The notes under the pieces: model-generated
Told to the model about the DNA's origin: nothing
Seen by the model: the letters and a program-made list of their open reading frames with translations, nothing else
Database searches by the model: none
Shown: positions 19,126-28,209 of the stretch, one piece after another
How positions within the stretch are numbered: the first letter of the stretch is position 1
How the letters are laid out: the number at the start of each line of letters is the position of its first letter
Origin: Cryobacterium ruanii
GTDB lineage: Bacteria; Actinomycetota; Actinomycetes; Actinomycetales; Microbacteriaceae
Reading direction: 5' to 3'
Assembly (NCBI RefSeq): GCF_004404055.1
Contig: NZ_SOHK01000005.1
Coordinates: 310,001 to 374,000 of the forward strand
Length of the DNA stretch: 64,000 nucleotides
Translations under genes and position numbers: made by a program

Positions 19126-20115
19126 GTGACAATGACGCTGAACCAGCTGAGGGCCTTTGCCCTCGTGGCCCGACTCGGGTCGCTGCGTGCCGCTGCGGCC
19201 GTGCTCGGAATTAGCGAACCGGCGGTATCGTCGTCGCTCGCCGCGCTTCGTCTCGACCTCGGGGACGCCCTGGTCAGGCGGTCGGGGTCGGGGATCGCCT
19301 TGACGGCCGGCGGTCGGGCACTCGCCGATCACGCCCAGGAGATCGTCGGCTTGGCCGAACAGGTGCGCTGGGAAGTGTCGCACGCTGCGGAGTCCGCGGC
19401 GAGCCTGCGCGTGGTCGCCACCGCGGGCTTCGCCGAACACGCGGCCGGCCGGCTGCTCGACGCGTTCACCCGCCGGATGCCTGTCCATTCCGGCGGCATC
19501 GACGTGGTCGTCGAGTCTGCCGATGACGTGGGGTCGCTGTTGCAGGACCACGCCTACGACGTGGCGCTCGGCTCCCGACCGCCGCAGGCGACGCAGCTCG
19601 AAGTCGTGCCATTCCTGCGCTACCAGCGGGTGCTGGTGGCCGCGCCGGGGCATCCGCTTGGCCGGCGGCGGCAGCAGCCGTTGCCGCTCGCCGCCCTGCT
19701 GGGGGAGCCGTGGTTCACCGGTCCGGCCGGGGTCGAAGAATTCACGGCCGAGAGCGGCTGGCTGGCAGCAGCATTTCTTGCCTCCGCGCTCGGTGTTCCG
19801 GATATCGTGCCGCTGAGCAGCGAAACGGATGCCCTCGCCGCGGCTCGCGCCGGCGAGGGGATCACGCTCGCGTTCATGCACATCGTGCGGGCCGAGGTCA
19901 CGGCCGGGTCTCTCGTGGTGTTGCCGGTGCTGAACACGCCGATCGCCGGGCTGTGGTGCGCGAGCGCCCTCGATCACGGACGGGCGTCGACCGCCGCGCG
20001 AACGCTGCAACGCTTCGTCACGACCGCCGAGGCGACCGCGGCCATGCTCGCCCCGGGTGGATCACGCGGCGTCGCCCGGCGCGGCTCCAAGGTGCACGTG
20101 GCGCTCTGGAGCTGA
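19126..20115 (+). CDS. LysR-family transcriptional regulator
   Basis: A 329-residue LysR protein. The N-terminal winged helix-turn-helix is clear (TLNQLRAFALVARLGSLRAA, then EPAVSSSLAALRLDLG), and an effector-binding domain follows from about residue 90. The GTG start at 19126 has AAAGG nine bases upstream; ATG 19132 is possible but further away. Its upstream sequence is a near copy of the coxM/SulP interval, so it is the best candidate regulator of the CO dehydrogenase locus and probably of itself. The effector is unknown. Confidence 0.9.
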   Translation: MTMTLNQLRAFALVARLGSLRAAAAVLGISEPAVSSSLAALRLDLGDALVRRSGSGIALTAGGRALADHAQEIVGLAEQVRWEVSHAAESAASLRVVATAGFAEHAAGRLLDAFTRRMPVHSGGIDVVVESADDVGSLLQDHAYDVALGSRPPQATQLEVVPFLRYQRVLVAAPGHPLGRRRQQPLPLAALLGEPWFTGPAGVEEFTAESGWLAAAFLASALGVPDIVPLSSETDALAAARAGEGITLAFMHIVRAEVTAGSLVVLPVLNTPIAGLWCASALDHGRASTAARTLQRFVTTAEATAAMLAPGGSRGVARRGSKVHVALWS

Positions 20116-20119
20116 ACTG

Positions 20120-21652
20120 TCAGGGGCGGTGCGACCAGGCTTTCCAGAACAGAGCCTCGGCATCCGCTGCCTTCTGTTGCTCAAGGGCGTGCAGGCGGCC
20201 GTAGCTGAAGGTGTTCTCACCGCGCAGGTAGGCGTCGACCCCGCCACGGCGCAGCAGGCGATCGCAGGCGATCACGCTGTCGTGCTGGTCTCCCAGAACG
20301 GTCTGCAGTTTCTGAGCGAATCGGCTCACCCGCGCTGCGCGCTTCGGGTTGAGCGGATGCGCCGTCTCGGCCGCGTAGCGCAGCCGTTTGGCGCGCTTGC
20401 GCACCTCGTGCAGGGCGAGGTCGCGTTCCGGCCCCGGCACGGTCTTCACGGCGCGGCGTACGGCGCGGCGCAGCTTCTTCCACTCCTTTGCGACCAGGTC
20501 GGGTACCACCACGCGGGCGTCCTGACCGGCCGTGGCCGTGAACGGTGGCGTGGCGACGAGGGCGTCGAGGGCGTCGAGCAGCCGAAAGTAGCGGTGGGTC
20601 TCGAGGGCGGCGACGAGCGTTCGCGCGGCGGTGTCGGCATCCGTTTCGGAGCGGGTCCTCAGGCGGTCGCGGATGGGGCCAAGAAGCAGAGCCGGGGCCT
20701 CGCGGTCGAGCAGGCCGGTGAGGCGCCGTTGCAGCACCTCTTCGTCGCGGGAGCCGCCGAGCATGGCGGAGAGCCAGCCGAGTTCGGTGCGGAGGTGTTG
20801 CACGGCAGTCGGGACGACGAGGGATTCATACGTGGCTAGCATCGAGCGCAGCCGGCGGGTGGCGACGCGCATAGCGTGCACGGAGCCGGGCGTGTGCTGG
20901 CGAATTTCCGGGTCCCGCGTGCGAATGACGCTGATTTGCTCGCCCAGGCTGGCCAGCAGGACGTTACCGGCCGGTGCTGTGGGCGTTGGGCGCTGCCGAT
21001 TCTGTGGCGGCCCCACCGGGAATCGGTCGCCGAGGGCGCGCGCCAGTTTCGACGCGTGCCGAGACACGAGGATGCCGGCGTCTGCGAGCACGGCCTGCCC
21101 CGCGTCGAGCAGGTCCTCCGGTGCGTCGACGAGCTCGATCTCCCATTCGCGCCAGGCCGCGGAGACCGGTCCGTGAACGAGCCGTTCGGCCTGCACCCGG
21201 TCGTCGCAGAGTACGGCGAGGGTTTTGCCGCCCGTGCCGATCAGAGCGTGCACGGAGCGGGTGGTGGTGAGGCGTGCCACGGTAACGAGCGGGGAGTCGC
21301 GCACGTAGACCCGCACGAGTTGCGCGAGCGACTCGGGTACGGCATCCCCTTCGCTGTGTCCTGACCCACCCTGAACGTGCCGGCCGAGGGGCGCGTGAAT
21401 CTCGCGGCGACGGCCGGCGACTTCGGGCAGTTTGAGGTGCCACCCGGCGTCGTCGCCGCCGGTCCGTCGGCGCAGCGTGATGTGCGCTGCGCTGAGTACG
21501 AGATCGTTCGTGTCGAAGTAGACGGCCTCGAGGTCGTGAACCACCGGCTCGGCGATGGCCTGCACGCCGGGCAGGTCGATCAACCGAGGCAGCACGGCCA
21601 GCTCGTCGACGTCAAACTTGCGTTCTATCTCGATACCACCGTTAGCGTCCAC
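20120..21652 (-). CDS. CYTH and CHAD domain protein
   Basis: CYTH enzymes act on triphosphate groups and CHAD domains bind polyphosphate, so such fusions are linked to polyphosphate metabolism. Residues 1-200 of this 510-residue protein form the CYTH tunnel fold, starting with the EIERKF (ExExK) motif. Residues about 225-505 are the helical CHAD domain, with many conserved His, Arg and Lys (HAMRVATRRLRSML; LHEVRKRAKRLRYAAE). It starts with GTG 21652 and converges on the lysR gene with four bases between the stops. Confidence 0.92.
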   Translation of the reverse strand: MDANGGIEIERKFDVDELAVLPRLIDLPGVQAIAEPVVHDLEAVYFDTNDLVLSAAHITLRRRTGGDDAGWHLKLPEVAGRRREIHAPLGRHVQGGSGHSEGDAVPESLAQLVRVYVRDSPLVTVARLTTTRSVHALIGTGGKTLAVLCDDRVQAERLVHGPVSAAWREWEIELVDAPEDLLDAGQAVLADAGILVSRHASKLARALGDRFPVGPPQNRQRPTPTAPAGNVLLASLGEQISVIRTRDPEIRQHTPGSVHAMRVATRRLRSMLATYESLVVPTAVQHLRTELGWLSAMLGGSRDEEVLQRRLTGLLDREAPALLLGPIRDRLRTRSETDADTAARTLVAALETHRYFRLLDALDALVATPPFTATAGQDARVVVPDLVAKEWKKLRRAVRRAVKTVPGPERDLALHEVRKRAKRLRYAAETAHPLNPKRAARVSRFAQKLQTVLGDQHDSVIACDRLLRRGGVDAYLRGENTFSYGRLHALEQQKAADAEALFWKAWSHRP

Positions 21653-21696
21653 GGTTCAAACCTAGCGTGGGCGCGCCACGTTGAGTCATGGGTGCG

Positions 21697-22860
21697 TCAG
21701 GCGTTGGCGAGCCAGAGGTCGGGACCGAAGATCTCATAGTGGATGCGATCGGCCGGCACGCCGGACTTCAGCGCCTGGGAGCGCAGGCTGCGCATGAACG
21801 GGAGGGGACCGCAGAGATACACCGAGGCATCCTCCGGGATCGTCACGTTCGCCAACGACATGAAGCCCTCGTGGTGGCCTTCGCTCGGTATCTCCAGCCA
21901 GAGCTCGAGTTCGGCCGCCTCCAGCAGGGCGACGTCCTCGTTCATCTGGTCGCGCAGCGCCCAACGCTCGAGGTTGCTCTCGGCGTGCAGCACGAGCACC
22001 TCACGCTTCGAGCCGGTGTCGACCAGGGAACGCAGGATGGAGGCGCTGGGCGTGCAACCGATTCCGGCCGAGGCGAGGATCAGCGGGCCGGTGCCCGCAT
22101 CGAGCGTGATATCACCGCACGGTACGGAGAGGATGAGCGTGTCGCCGACCTGCACGTCGCGGTGCAGCACGGGGGAGACCTCGCCATCGGCGTCGAGTTT
22201 GGTAGTGAAGACTCGGGTCGTGGTCGTGCCGGCCGAGAGGGAGTACTGACGCACCTGGCGGATACCGTCGGGCATGGTGGCGGTGACGCTGACGTACTGG
22301 CCAGGCAGGGCCGGCGTCACGGGGGTGTCGTCGGCCGGTTCGAGGGTGAACGTGACGGCGTCGGTTCCGGCCGCTTCCTTCTTCACGACGATCCAGGGGG
22401 CGAGCGGCTTGTCGCTGGCCAGCCCGGCGTAGAGGCCCTTCTCCATTTTGATCAGGGCGTGAGCCATCAGCCAGTAGACCTCGGTCCAGGCGGCGGCGAT
22501 CTCGGCCGTGATGACATCGCTGAGTTCGTCGGCGATGCCCTCGAAGAGGTATTTGTAGACGATGTCGTACTGCTCGGGTTGAATGTCGAGGGAGATGTGC
22601 TTGTGGGCGATGCGGGAGAGCATGGCCTCCGGCGTGGTGTCGGGGTTCTGCACCAGGTGGGTCGCGAAGACGGCGATGCTGCCGGCGAGGGCCTGCTGCT
22701 GCGAGCCGTTCCTCTGGTTCGAGCGGCTGAACAACCCATCGAACAATTCGGGGTGAGCGGTGAGCATGCGGTTGTAGAAGTTCTTCGCGATCTGCGGCAT
22801 CCGCTCACCGACCAGCGGCAGGGTGGCTTCGATGAGTGGGAGGGACTGGGGCGAAAGCAT
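21697..22860 (-). CDS. hmp: Flavohemoprotein, nitric oxide dioxygenase
   Basis: Hmp converts NO and O2 to nitrate using NAD(P)H, FAD and heme, and protects against nitrosative stress. The 387-residue protein has a globin domain (about 1-140) with Tyr29 and the proximal heme His88 in AHKHIS, an FAD domain (about 150-255, with RQYSLS), and an NAD-binding domain to the end. Length and order match the family. It lies downstream of the nsrR-like gene on the same strand. Two TTCTAC/GTAG palindromes in the gap suggest repression by that regulator. Confidence 0.96.
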   Translation of the reverse strand: MLSPQSLPLIEATLPLVGERMPQIAKNFYNRMLTAHPELFDGLFSRSNQRNGSQQQALAGSIAVFATHLVQNPDTTPEAMLSRIAHKHISLDIQPEQYDIVYKYLFEGIADELSDVITAEIAAAWTEVYWLMAHALIKMEKGLYAGLASDKPLAPWIVVKKEAAGTDAVTFTLEPADDTPVTPALPGQYVSVTATMPDGIRQVRQYSLSAGTTTTRVFTTKLDADGEVSPVLHRDVQVGDTLILSVPCGDITLDAGTGPLILASAGIGCTPSASILRSLVDTGSKREVLVLHAESNLERWALRDQMNEDVALLEAAELELWLEIPSEGHHEGFMSLANVTIPEDASVYLCGPLPFMRSLRSQALKSGVPADRIHYEIFGPDLWLANA

Positions 22861-22901
22861 GAATACTCCTTCAGTGTGACCGACTCCCGTTTGTGGGCGT
22901 C

Positions 22902-22915
22902 TTCTACAAAAGTAG
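22902..22915. promoter_or_regulatory. Palindromic operator candidate 1 upstream of hmp
   Basis: TTCTAC-AAAA-GTAG is a partial copy of the longer palindrome at 22,943-22,961. It lies 42 bases before the hmp start, in the promoter region. Confidence 0.45.
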
Positions 22916-22942
22916 CATTTGATATACCAATTAAACGGATGC

Positions 22943-22961
22943 TTTCTACAAGTCGTAGAAA
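22943..22961. promoter_or_regulatory. Palindromic operator candidate 2 (TTTCTAC-N5-GTAGAAA)
   Basis: A perfect 7-bp inverted repeat with a 5-bp spacer lies between the nsrR-like gene and hmp. With the related site at 22,902 it forms a pair 41 bp apart. Binding by the adjacent Rrf2 protein is inference. Confidence 0.55.
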
Positions 22962-22976
22962 GAAGGGACTTTAGTC

Positions 22977-23420
22977 CTAGCGCACCAATCCCAGTTCCAC
23001 GAGGATCGGTCCATTCGGCTTTCCGTGCGGGAGGCCGGCGATGACGAGGTCATCTAGCTCGCGGTAGAAGGCTTCCCTGGCCCGGCGCAGGCTGCTGCGG
23101 AGGCCGCATCCGCTCAATAACGGGCAGGGACCGTTGGGCGACTCGCACGCGGCGAGGTCGGTGCGCGTGTCGAGCTGGCGTAGGAGTGCCCCCACGGTGA
23201 CTTCGCGCCCGAGCGGGCTGATGCGCACGCCGCCGCTCCGCCCCCGAATGGCCTCGACCAGGCCGAGCTCGCGCAGGCGCAACAGCGCCTTGCTCACGTG
23301 GTTGTAGGGGGTGCCGACCTCGGCGGCGACCACTCGCGAGGTGAAGGTCACGCCGTGCGGTGCCGCGCACAGCAGCATGACGATCCGCAGGCACACGTCG
23401 GAAAAAGCGTTGATCCTCAT
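22977..23420 (-). CDS. nsrR: Rrf2-family regulator, NsrR-like
   Basis: NsrR is an iron-sulfur NO sensor that represses hmp. The 147-residue protein has an N-terminal winged helix (residues about 1-75) and three cysteines in the C-terminal half, spaced C-x6-C-x5-C (ACESPNGPCPLLSGCG). These are the expected cluster ligands. The location directly upstream of hmp supports the NsrR name over IscR. ATG 23420 has TACAGT six bases upstream, so the message may be leaderless. A GGACT/AGTCC hairpin overlaps the stop codon. Confidence 0.88.
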   Translation of the reverse strand: MRINAFSDVCLRIVMLLCAAPHGVTFTSRVVAAEVGTPYNHVSKALLRLRELGLVEAIRGRSGGVRISPLGREVTVGALLRQLDTRTDLAACESPNGPCPLLSGCGLRSSLRRAREAFYRELDDLVIAGLPHGKPNGPILVELGLVR

Positions 23421-23466
23421 GGCTCAACTGTAATTGCGCCCGTCGCCTGCGCCGAGATGAGAGAGA

Positions 23467-24219
23467 ATGGGGCAAGTGAACACTGAGTCGGAGACACTTT
23501 TTGAGGTAATCCGCTTCGTGGACCTGGCTGGCGTGCTCGCCAACGCCATTCTCGGCGGAGTCGCCGCGCGCACGGCCCGCCTCGACATTGTCGGCTTCGT
23601 GGTGCTTGCCATCATGAGTGGGCTCGGCGGCGGCATGATCCGCGACACCCTGCTTCAGCAGGGCAGCCCGGCGGCACTGCTCGACCCGGCTTATCTGATT
23701 ATTGCCATCCTCGGCGGTGTCATCGCCTTCTTCGTGACGTTCAACGGTCGCTGGACCCGTCGCGTCCTGTTATTGCTTGACGCGTTCGCCGTGGGGTGCT
23801 GGGCGGCGGTGGGGGTGCAGAAGGCGCTCGATGCCGGTCTCGGTTGGCTGCCCGCCATTTTGCTCGGCATGATCACCGCGGTCGGCGGCGGTATGGTGCG
23901 CGACATCATGCTGCTCAAGGTGCCGACGATCTTCGGCGGCAATACGCTCTACGCCACGAGCGCCCTGCTCGCGAGCATCGAGATGGTGATCCTGAGCCAG
24001 CTCGGATTCGTGGCGGTCGGCACCGGCGTGGCCATTCTCAGCGGCGCTGCGCTGTCGCTGCTGGCCAAACGTTACGGCTGGGTTCTGCCGACCGGGTACG
24101 CGTTGCGCATTCCGAAGCCGATTCTGCTGCTGAACCCCCGGGCTTGGCGCCAGCGCCGGCTCGATGCGCGCAACGCTCACAACGGCAACTTTCCCGACGA
24201 CCCGGGTGCCTCCGTCTGA
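23467..24219 (+). CDS. TRIC-type (UPF0126/YadS) membrane protein
   Basis: A 250-residue protein with seven membrane segments made of two homologous halves, each with a glycine-rich GGGMIRD / GGGMVRD motif. That is the signature of UPF0126 proteins, which are the bacterial relatives of trimeric intracellular cation channels. The hydrophilic C-terminal tail has about 40 residues. Starts at ATG 23467 and GTG 23476 are both possible, and neither has a strong ribosome site. It diverges from nsrR. Confidence 0.85.
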   Translation: MGQVNTESETLFEVIRFVDLAGVLANAILGGVAARTARLDIVGFVVLAIMSGLGGGMIRDTLLQQGSPAALLDPAYLIIAILGGVIAFFVTFNGRWTRRVLLLLDAFAVGCWAAVGVQKALDAGLGWLPAILLGMITAVGGGMVRDIMLLKVPTIFGGNTLYATSALLASIEMVILSQLGFVAVGTGVAILSGAALSLLAKRYGWVLPTGYALRIPKPILLLNPRAWRQRRLDARNAHNGNFPDDPGASV

Positions 24220-24222
24220 CCG

Positions 24223-25083
24223 TTATGGCGTCCCAGCGGATGCCTGGCCCGGGTTCAGCACAGCAAGCGTCGCCGCGTGCAGCAGCCCGTTCGTGGCCAG
24301 GGCGCTGCCGTGCCAGGGGCCGGGCCTGCCGTCGACCGAGGTGAACGTTCCGCCGGCTTCCTGCACGATCGGTGCGAGGGCGGCCATGTCGTAGGGCTGC
24401 AGGTCGAATTCGCCGGCCACGTCGAGGTGGCCCTCGGCGAGCAGCATGTATGACCACATATCGCCGTAGGCGCGGGTGCGCCAGACCTGGCGGGAGAGCG
24501 TCACGAGCTCGTCGAGGTGTCCAGCCGCATCCCACTGCTGCAGGCTGCCGTAGCTGATGGATGCCTCGGCGAGGGTCTCGATTCCAGATACGCGAAGGCG
24601 GGTGGGGGAGTCGCGGAGGCGGGCGGCATCCGCTGCGCTGGTCTCTGCAGTGCTCGTGTCGATCGACCAGGCGCCGCTGCCGGCCGCGGCCCACCAGCGT
24701 TTGCCGAGTGCGGGGGCGCTGACCACGCCGAGTACCGGCACGCCGTCGATGGCGAGGGAGATGAGGGTGGCCCAGATCGGGATGCCGCGGAGGAACCCCG
24801 CGGTGCCGTCGATCGGGTCGATGATCCACTGGCGGGTGGTCGACCCGGCAGTGCCGAACTCTTCGCCGAGAATGCCGTCGTCGGGGCGGTGTTCGGCGAG
24901 CAGGCCGCGGATGGCACGCTCGACGGCCTGGTCGGCATCCGTCACCGGTGTGCGGTCGGGTTTGGTCGTCACGACTAGGTCGAGCGCGGTGAAGCGAGCG
25001 CGGGAGATAGCGTCGGCGGCATCGGCGAGGGCGAGGCCAAGCAAAAGGTCGTCGGAGAGGGCGTGGATTGGCGATTCGGTCAC
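24223..25083 (-). CDS. hisN: Inositol monophosphatase family protein, probable histidinol-phosphatase
   Basis: This 286-residue Mg-dependent phosphatase has the family motifs GEEFG (near residue 78), DPIDGTAGFLRG (near 92) and the C-terminal YDMAALAPIVQEAGG. The FLRG variant after DPIDGT and the WATLISLA segment resemble actinobacterial HisN proteins, which dephosphorylate histidinol phosphate. Inositol-1-phosphatase activity is the main alternative. It stands alone and converges on the TRIC gene, with three bases between the stop codons. Confidence 0.8.
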   Translation of the reverse strand: MTESPIHALSDDLLLGLALADAADAISRARFTALDLVVTTKPDRTPVTDADQAVERAIRGLLAEHRPDDGILGEEFGTAGSTTRQWIIDPIDGTAGFLRGIPIWATLISLAIDGVPVLGVVSAPALGKRWWAAAGSGAWSIDTSTAETSAADAARLRDSPTRLRVSGIETLAEASISYGSLQQWDAAGHLDELVTLSRQVWRTRAYGDMWSYMLLAEGHLDVAGEFDLQPYDMAALAPIVQEAGGTFTSVDGRPGPWHGSALATNGLLHAATLAVLNPGQASAGTP

Positions 25084-25208
25084 CTTCCCAAGGATAGTAA
25101 TTTCGAGGACGGATGCCGGTCATTGCCCCTTTCCGGCCTCGATTGGCATCGAGCCCGCCCGGGGTGTTAGGGTTACACGTTGCCGCGGGTCGTTCCGCTG
25201 CCTCACAT

Positions 25209-25284
<76 letters not shown>

Positions 25285-25286
25285 CC

Positions 25287-25330
25287 AAACCCCGCCGTCA
25301 CTGTCATGCACAGTGTCGGCGGGGTTTTCT
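25287..25330 (+). terminator. Terminator after tRNA-Lys
   Basis: AAACCCCGCCG and CGGCGGGGTTTT form a strong stem around a loop that itself contains a CACTGT/ACAGTG pair. T residues end the arm. It lies three bases after the tRNA CCA. Confidence 0.85.
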
Positions 25331-25583
25331 CGTTCGTGCGAAGCTATCGACCAGTGTCGACGACAACGACACCAACGACGACAAGGCGCAGAACCCCGCC
25401 GGGGTTCGCGATAGACCGGTACGTTCCGGCTGAACCTGCGGCATTCCACACCCGTCTCCGGGCAGAAAATTCACCTCGATAGACTGTGGCAGACATGCTC
25501 TCCGGCCGCAGCGACGCGAAAAAGGTCTCTATGCCCCGCACTGATTCGATCGACACCCCTCCGATGAGAGCGAGGCGGCGTCC
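25331..25583. other. Gene-free stretch before the valine-degradation genes
   Basis: The first 150 bases show nothing I can identify apart from a CCCCGCCGGGG palindrome near 25,395. The last 100 bases hold a TAGACT -10 candidate at 25,480-25,485 and a short leader reading frame at 25,495-25,587. Confidence 0.4.
25480..25485 (+). promoter_or_regulatory. Candidate -10 element for a leader frame
   Basis: TAGACT ends nine bases before the ATG of the short frame at 25,495, the spacing of a near-leaderless actinobacterial transcript. Confidence 0.35.
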
Positions 25584-25587
25584 ATGA
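25495..25587 (+). CDS. Candidate 30-residue leader peptide
   Basis: This frame encodes a basic 30-residue peptide ending in RARRRP. Its TGA overlaps the ATG of the next gene as ATGA, and it starts nine bases after a TAGACT element without a Shine-Dalgarno. The layout suggests a leaderless small frame that couples translation to the downstream hydrolase. It could also be chance, since no homology is known to me. Confidence 0.3.
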   Translation: MLSGRSDAKKVSMPRTDSIDTPPMRARRRP

Positions 25588-26696
25588 GCAGCGCCGACGC
25601 ATCCGTTGTCGCCGAAGGCGAGGTGCTGCTGCAGCGGGACGGACAGCTGGCCCGCATCGTTCTCAACCGGCCCAAGGCCCTGAACGCGCTGACTCACGAC
25701 ATGATCCGCTCGATAGCCGCAGCGCTCACCGAGTGGGCCGATGACGATGAGGTTGAGACCGTGCTGCTCACCGGAAGCGGCGACCGTGCCCTGTGCGCCG
25801 GCGGCGACATCGTCTCGATCTACCGCGACGCCGACGCCGACCCCGACGAAAACGCCCGATTCTGGGCCGACGAGTACACGCTCAACGCGCAGATCAAGCG
25901 CTACCCCAAACCATTCGTCGCCCTGATGGACCGCATCGTGCTCGGCGGGGGAGTCGGCCTTTCCGGCCACGCCTCCCACCGCGTCGTGACCGAACGCACC
26001 AAACTCGGCATGCCAGAGACCACCATCGGCTTCGTGCCCGACGTCGGTGGGACTTACCTGTACTCGCGCACCCCGGGGGAGCTCGGCACCCACCTCGCCC
26101 TCACCGCCGCGACCATGACCGGCGCCGACGCGATCGCGCTCGGCCTCGCCGACAGTTTCGTCGAATCGACGCAACTCGATTCGCTCGTCGACGCCCTCAA
26201 CCGGATGCCCGCTGCCGCGGCAATCACGCAGCACACCTCGCCGCCGCCGCCGGCTCCGCTGCTGGCCGAGCGAGTCTGGATCGACGAGTGCTATTTCGGC
26301 AACGACTTGCCCGCAATCATCGAGCGACTGCAGCGGTCGTCCATCCAGGCAGCGCAGGAGGCGGCCACCGCCATTTCGGCCAAGTCGCCGACCGCCGTCA
26401 CGGTCACCCTCGAGTCTCTTCGCCGCGCACGCGCGCGGGACGGCCTCGAAGACGTACTCGAGCAGGAGTATCGGGTGTCCCTGCGCATGGTGGCCGGCCA
26501 CGACGTGGTCGAGGGCATTCGCGCCCAGGTCATCGACAAGGACCGCAACCCGTCCTGGCAGCCGAGCACCCTCGCCGAGGTGAGTGACGCCGACGTGCAG
26601 GCGCACTTCGCACCGCTGGGAGAGCGCGAGCTGCGCCTGCCGCGGGCAAACACCACAGACCACCACCACGACACCGAACGAGAGGTCACCGCGTGA
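25584..26696 (+). CDS. 3-Hydroxyisobutyryl-CoA hydrolase
   Basis: The enzyme hydrolyses 3-hydroxyisobutyryl-CoA in valine degradation. The 370-residue protein has the crotonase fold with CAGGDI (oxyanion hole, near residue 70), [10 protein letters not shown] (near 122) and [14 protein letters not shown] (near 145). The long C-terminal region with [12 protein letters not shown] and [16 protein letters not shown] separates this family from plain enoyl-CoA hydratases. GAGGCGG provides a ribosome site. The next gene starts inside its stop codon region, so the two form an operon. Confidence 0.9.
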   Translation: MSSADASVVAEGEVLLQRDGQLARIVLNRPKALNALTHDMIRSIAAALTEWADDDEVETVLLTGSGDRALCAGGDIVSIYRDADADPDENARFWADEYTLNAQIKRYPKPFVALMDRIVLGGGVGLSGHASHRVVTERTKLGMPETTIGFVPDVGGTYLYSRTPGELGTHLALTAATMTGADAIALGLADSFVESTQLDSLVDALNRMPAAAAITQHTSPPPPAPLLAERVWIDECYFGNDLPAIIERLQRSSIQAAQEAATAISAKSPTAVTVTLESLRRARARDGLEDVLEQEYRVSLRMVAGHDVVEGIRAQVIDKDRNPSWQPSTLAEVSDADVQAHFAPLGERELRLPRANTTDHHHDTEREVTA

Positions 26697-27496
26697 GCGA
26701 CACCAGCCGGACCGATACCGCCGACACCTACGACAACATCCTGCTGGAACGCCATGCCCGGGTCGGCGTCATTACCCTCAACCGCCCGAAGGCTCTCAAC
26801 GCCCTCAACTTTGCCACCATGCGGGATGTCGTCGATGCCGCCACCCGGCTCGATGACGACCCCGCGATCGGTGCGATCGTTATCACCGGCTCGGAGCGGG
26901 CCTTCGCGGCCGGCGCCGACATCAAGGAGATGTCGACGATGAGCTACATGGACATGTACCTCAAAGACTGGTTCGCCGGCTGGGACCGCCTGGCCGGCGT
27001 ACGCACCCCGGTGATCGCCGCGGTCTCCGGCCACGCCCTCGGCGGCGGCTGCGAACTGGCTCTGATCTGTGATTTCATTCTCGCTTCCGACACCGCCACC
27101 TTCGGCCAGCCCGAGATCAGGCTTGGCGTCATTCCCGGCATGGGCGGATCCCAGCGCCTCACCCGCGCCATTGGTAAAGCCAAAGCGATGGAGATGATCC
27201 TCACCGGCCGCACCATCGGCGCCGTCGAAGCCGAACGAGCCGGCCTGGTCGCCCGCATCGTGCCCGCCGCCGACTTGCTCGCGGACGCCCTCGCGACCGC
27301 GACGGATATCGCGGCGAAATCGGCGCCGATCGCCATGCTCGCCAAGGAGGTCGTGAATGCCGCGTACGAGTCGATGCTGAGCGGCGGCATCCACTTGGAA
27401 CGTCGCCTGTTTCACTCGGTTTTCGCCACCGACGACCAGAGCGAGGGCATGGCCGCCTTCATCGAGAAGCGGCCCGCGGTCTTCACGAACCGCTAG
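26693..27496 (+). CDS. Enoyl-CoA hydratase
   Basis: A 267-residue crotonase that hydrates 2-enoyl-CoA esters, here probably methacrylyl-CoA or short-chain substrates of valine breakdown. AAGADIKEM (near residue 75) forms the oxyanion hole. [11 protein letters not shown] and [13 protein letters not shown] carry the two usual glutamates of the active site. The GTG start overlaps the preceding stop as GTGA. The TAG stop shares CTAG with the stop of the convergent response-regulator gene. Confidence 0.93.
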   Translation: MSDTSRTDTADTYDNILLERHARVGVITLNRPKALNALNFATMRDVVDAATRLDDDPAIGAIVITGSERAFAAGADIKEMSTMSYMDMYLKDWFAGWDRLAGVRTPVIAAVSGHALGGGCELALICDFILASDTATFGQPEIRLGVIPGMGGSQRLTRAIGKAKAMEMILTGRTIGAVEAERAGLVARIVPAADLLADALATATDIAAKSAPIAMLAKEVVNAAYESMLSGGIHLERRLFHSVFATDDQSEGMAAFIEKRPAVFTNR

Positions 27497-28209
27497 CGCC
27501 CGCGCTTCCAGCTGTACTCGTTCTCCGGACGCCCCGGCGTGCCGTAACGCGGCGCGCGCAGCACGAGTCCGGTGTCGGCAAGATACTCCAGGTAGCGGCG
27601 GGCGGTCACCCGAGACAGCCCGAGTGGCGCCATCAGCTCGCTGGCCGACACCGGCGCTATCTGCGCCTGCAGGTAGGCGACCACCGGGGTCAGGGTCGAA
27701 TCGGCGAGGCCCTTCGGCCGGGGGATGTCGGTCGGCGCGCGCAAGCGCGCGAAGGCATGGTCGACCGCTGACTGGGTGACGATGGATGCCTGCCCGTTCA
27801 GTTCTGCACGAAAGTCCCGGTAACTGGTCAATTTCGTGGCGAACGTCGAATAGGTGAACGGTTTGATCAGGTACTGCACGACGCCGGCCGCGATCGCCCC
27901 GCGCACATTGTCGAGGTCGCGCACCGCGGTGATTGCGATGATATCCGTGGCCAGCCCTGCCGCGCGGATGCGCCGGCTCACGTCGAGCCCGTGGCTGTCT
28001 GGCAGGTTCATATCCATCAGCACGAGGTCGATCGGAGTGCCGGCCGAGGCGGCGGCCGAGACCCTGCGAAACGCATCCTGCCCGGTGCTGGCCATGCCGA
28101 CGAGTTCGAACCCCACCAGGCGACCGACGTAAACGGCGTGCGCTTCGGCCGCGAGTGGTTCGTCTTCGACGACGAGCACACGGATGGGCGCCAGCGCGGT
28201 GTCAGTCAT
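27493..28209 (-). CDS. Response regulator of the CitB/DcuR family
   Basis: A 238-residue regulator with an N-terminal receiver domain (acidic pair Glu15/Asp16, phospho-acceptor Asp66 in [10 protein letters not shown]) and a C-terminal helix-turn-helix ending in GRPENEY, typical of CitB/DcuR proteins that answer to citrate or C4-dicarboxylates. I chose ATG 28209, which overlaps the end of the kinase gene. With the kinase and the divergent dctA it probably forms a C4-dicarboxylate sensing unit. Confidence 0.92.
   Translation of the reverse strand: MTDTALAPIRVLVVEDEPLAAEAHAVYVGRLVGFELVGMASTGQDAFRRVSAAASAGTPIDLVLMDMNLPDSHGLDVSRRIRAAGLATDIIAITAVRDLDNVRGAIAAGVVQYLIKPFTYSTFATKLTSYRDFRAELNGQASIVTQSAVDHAFARLRAPTDIPRPKGLADSTLTPVVAYLQAQIAPVSASELMAPLGLSRVTARRYLEYLADTGLVLRAPRYGTPGRPENEYSWKRGR

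Noticed and set aside
21688-22974. 428-residue frame opposite hmp
   Set aside because: The hmp frame has all heme, FAD and NAD motifs; the opposite frame has none.
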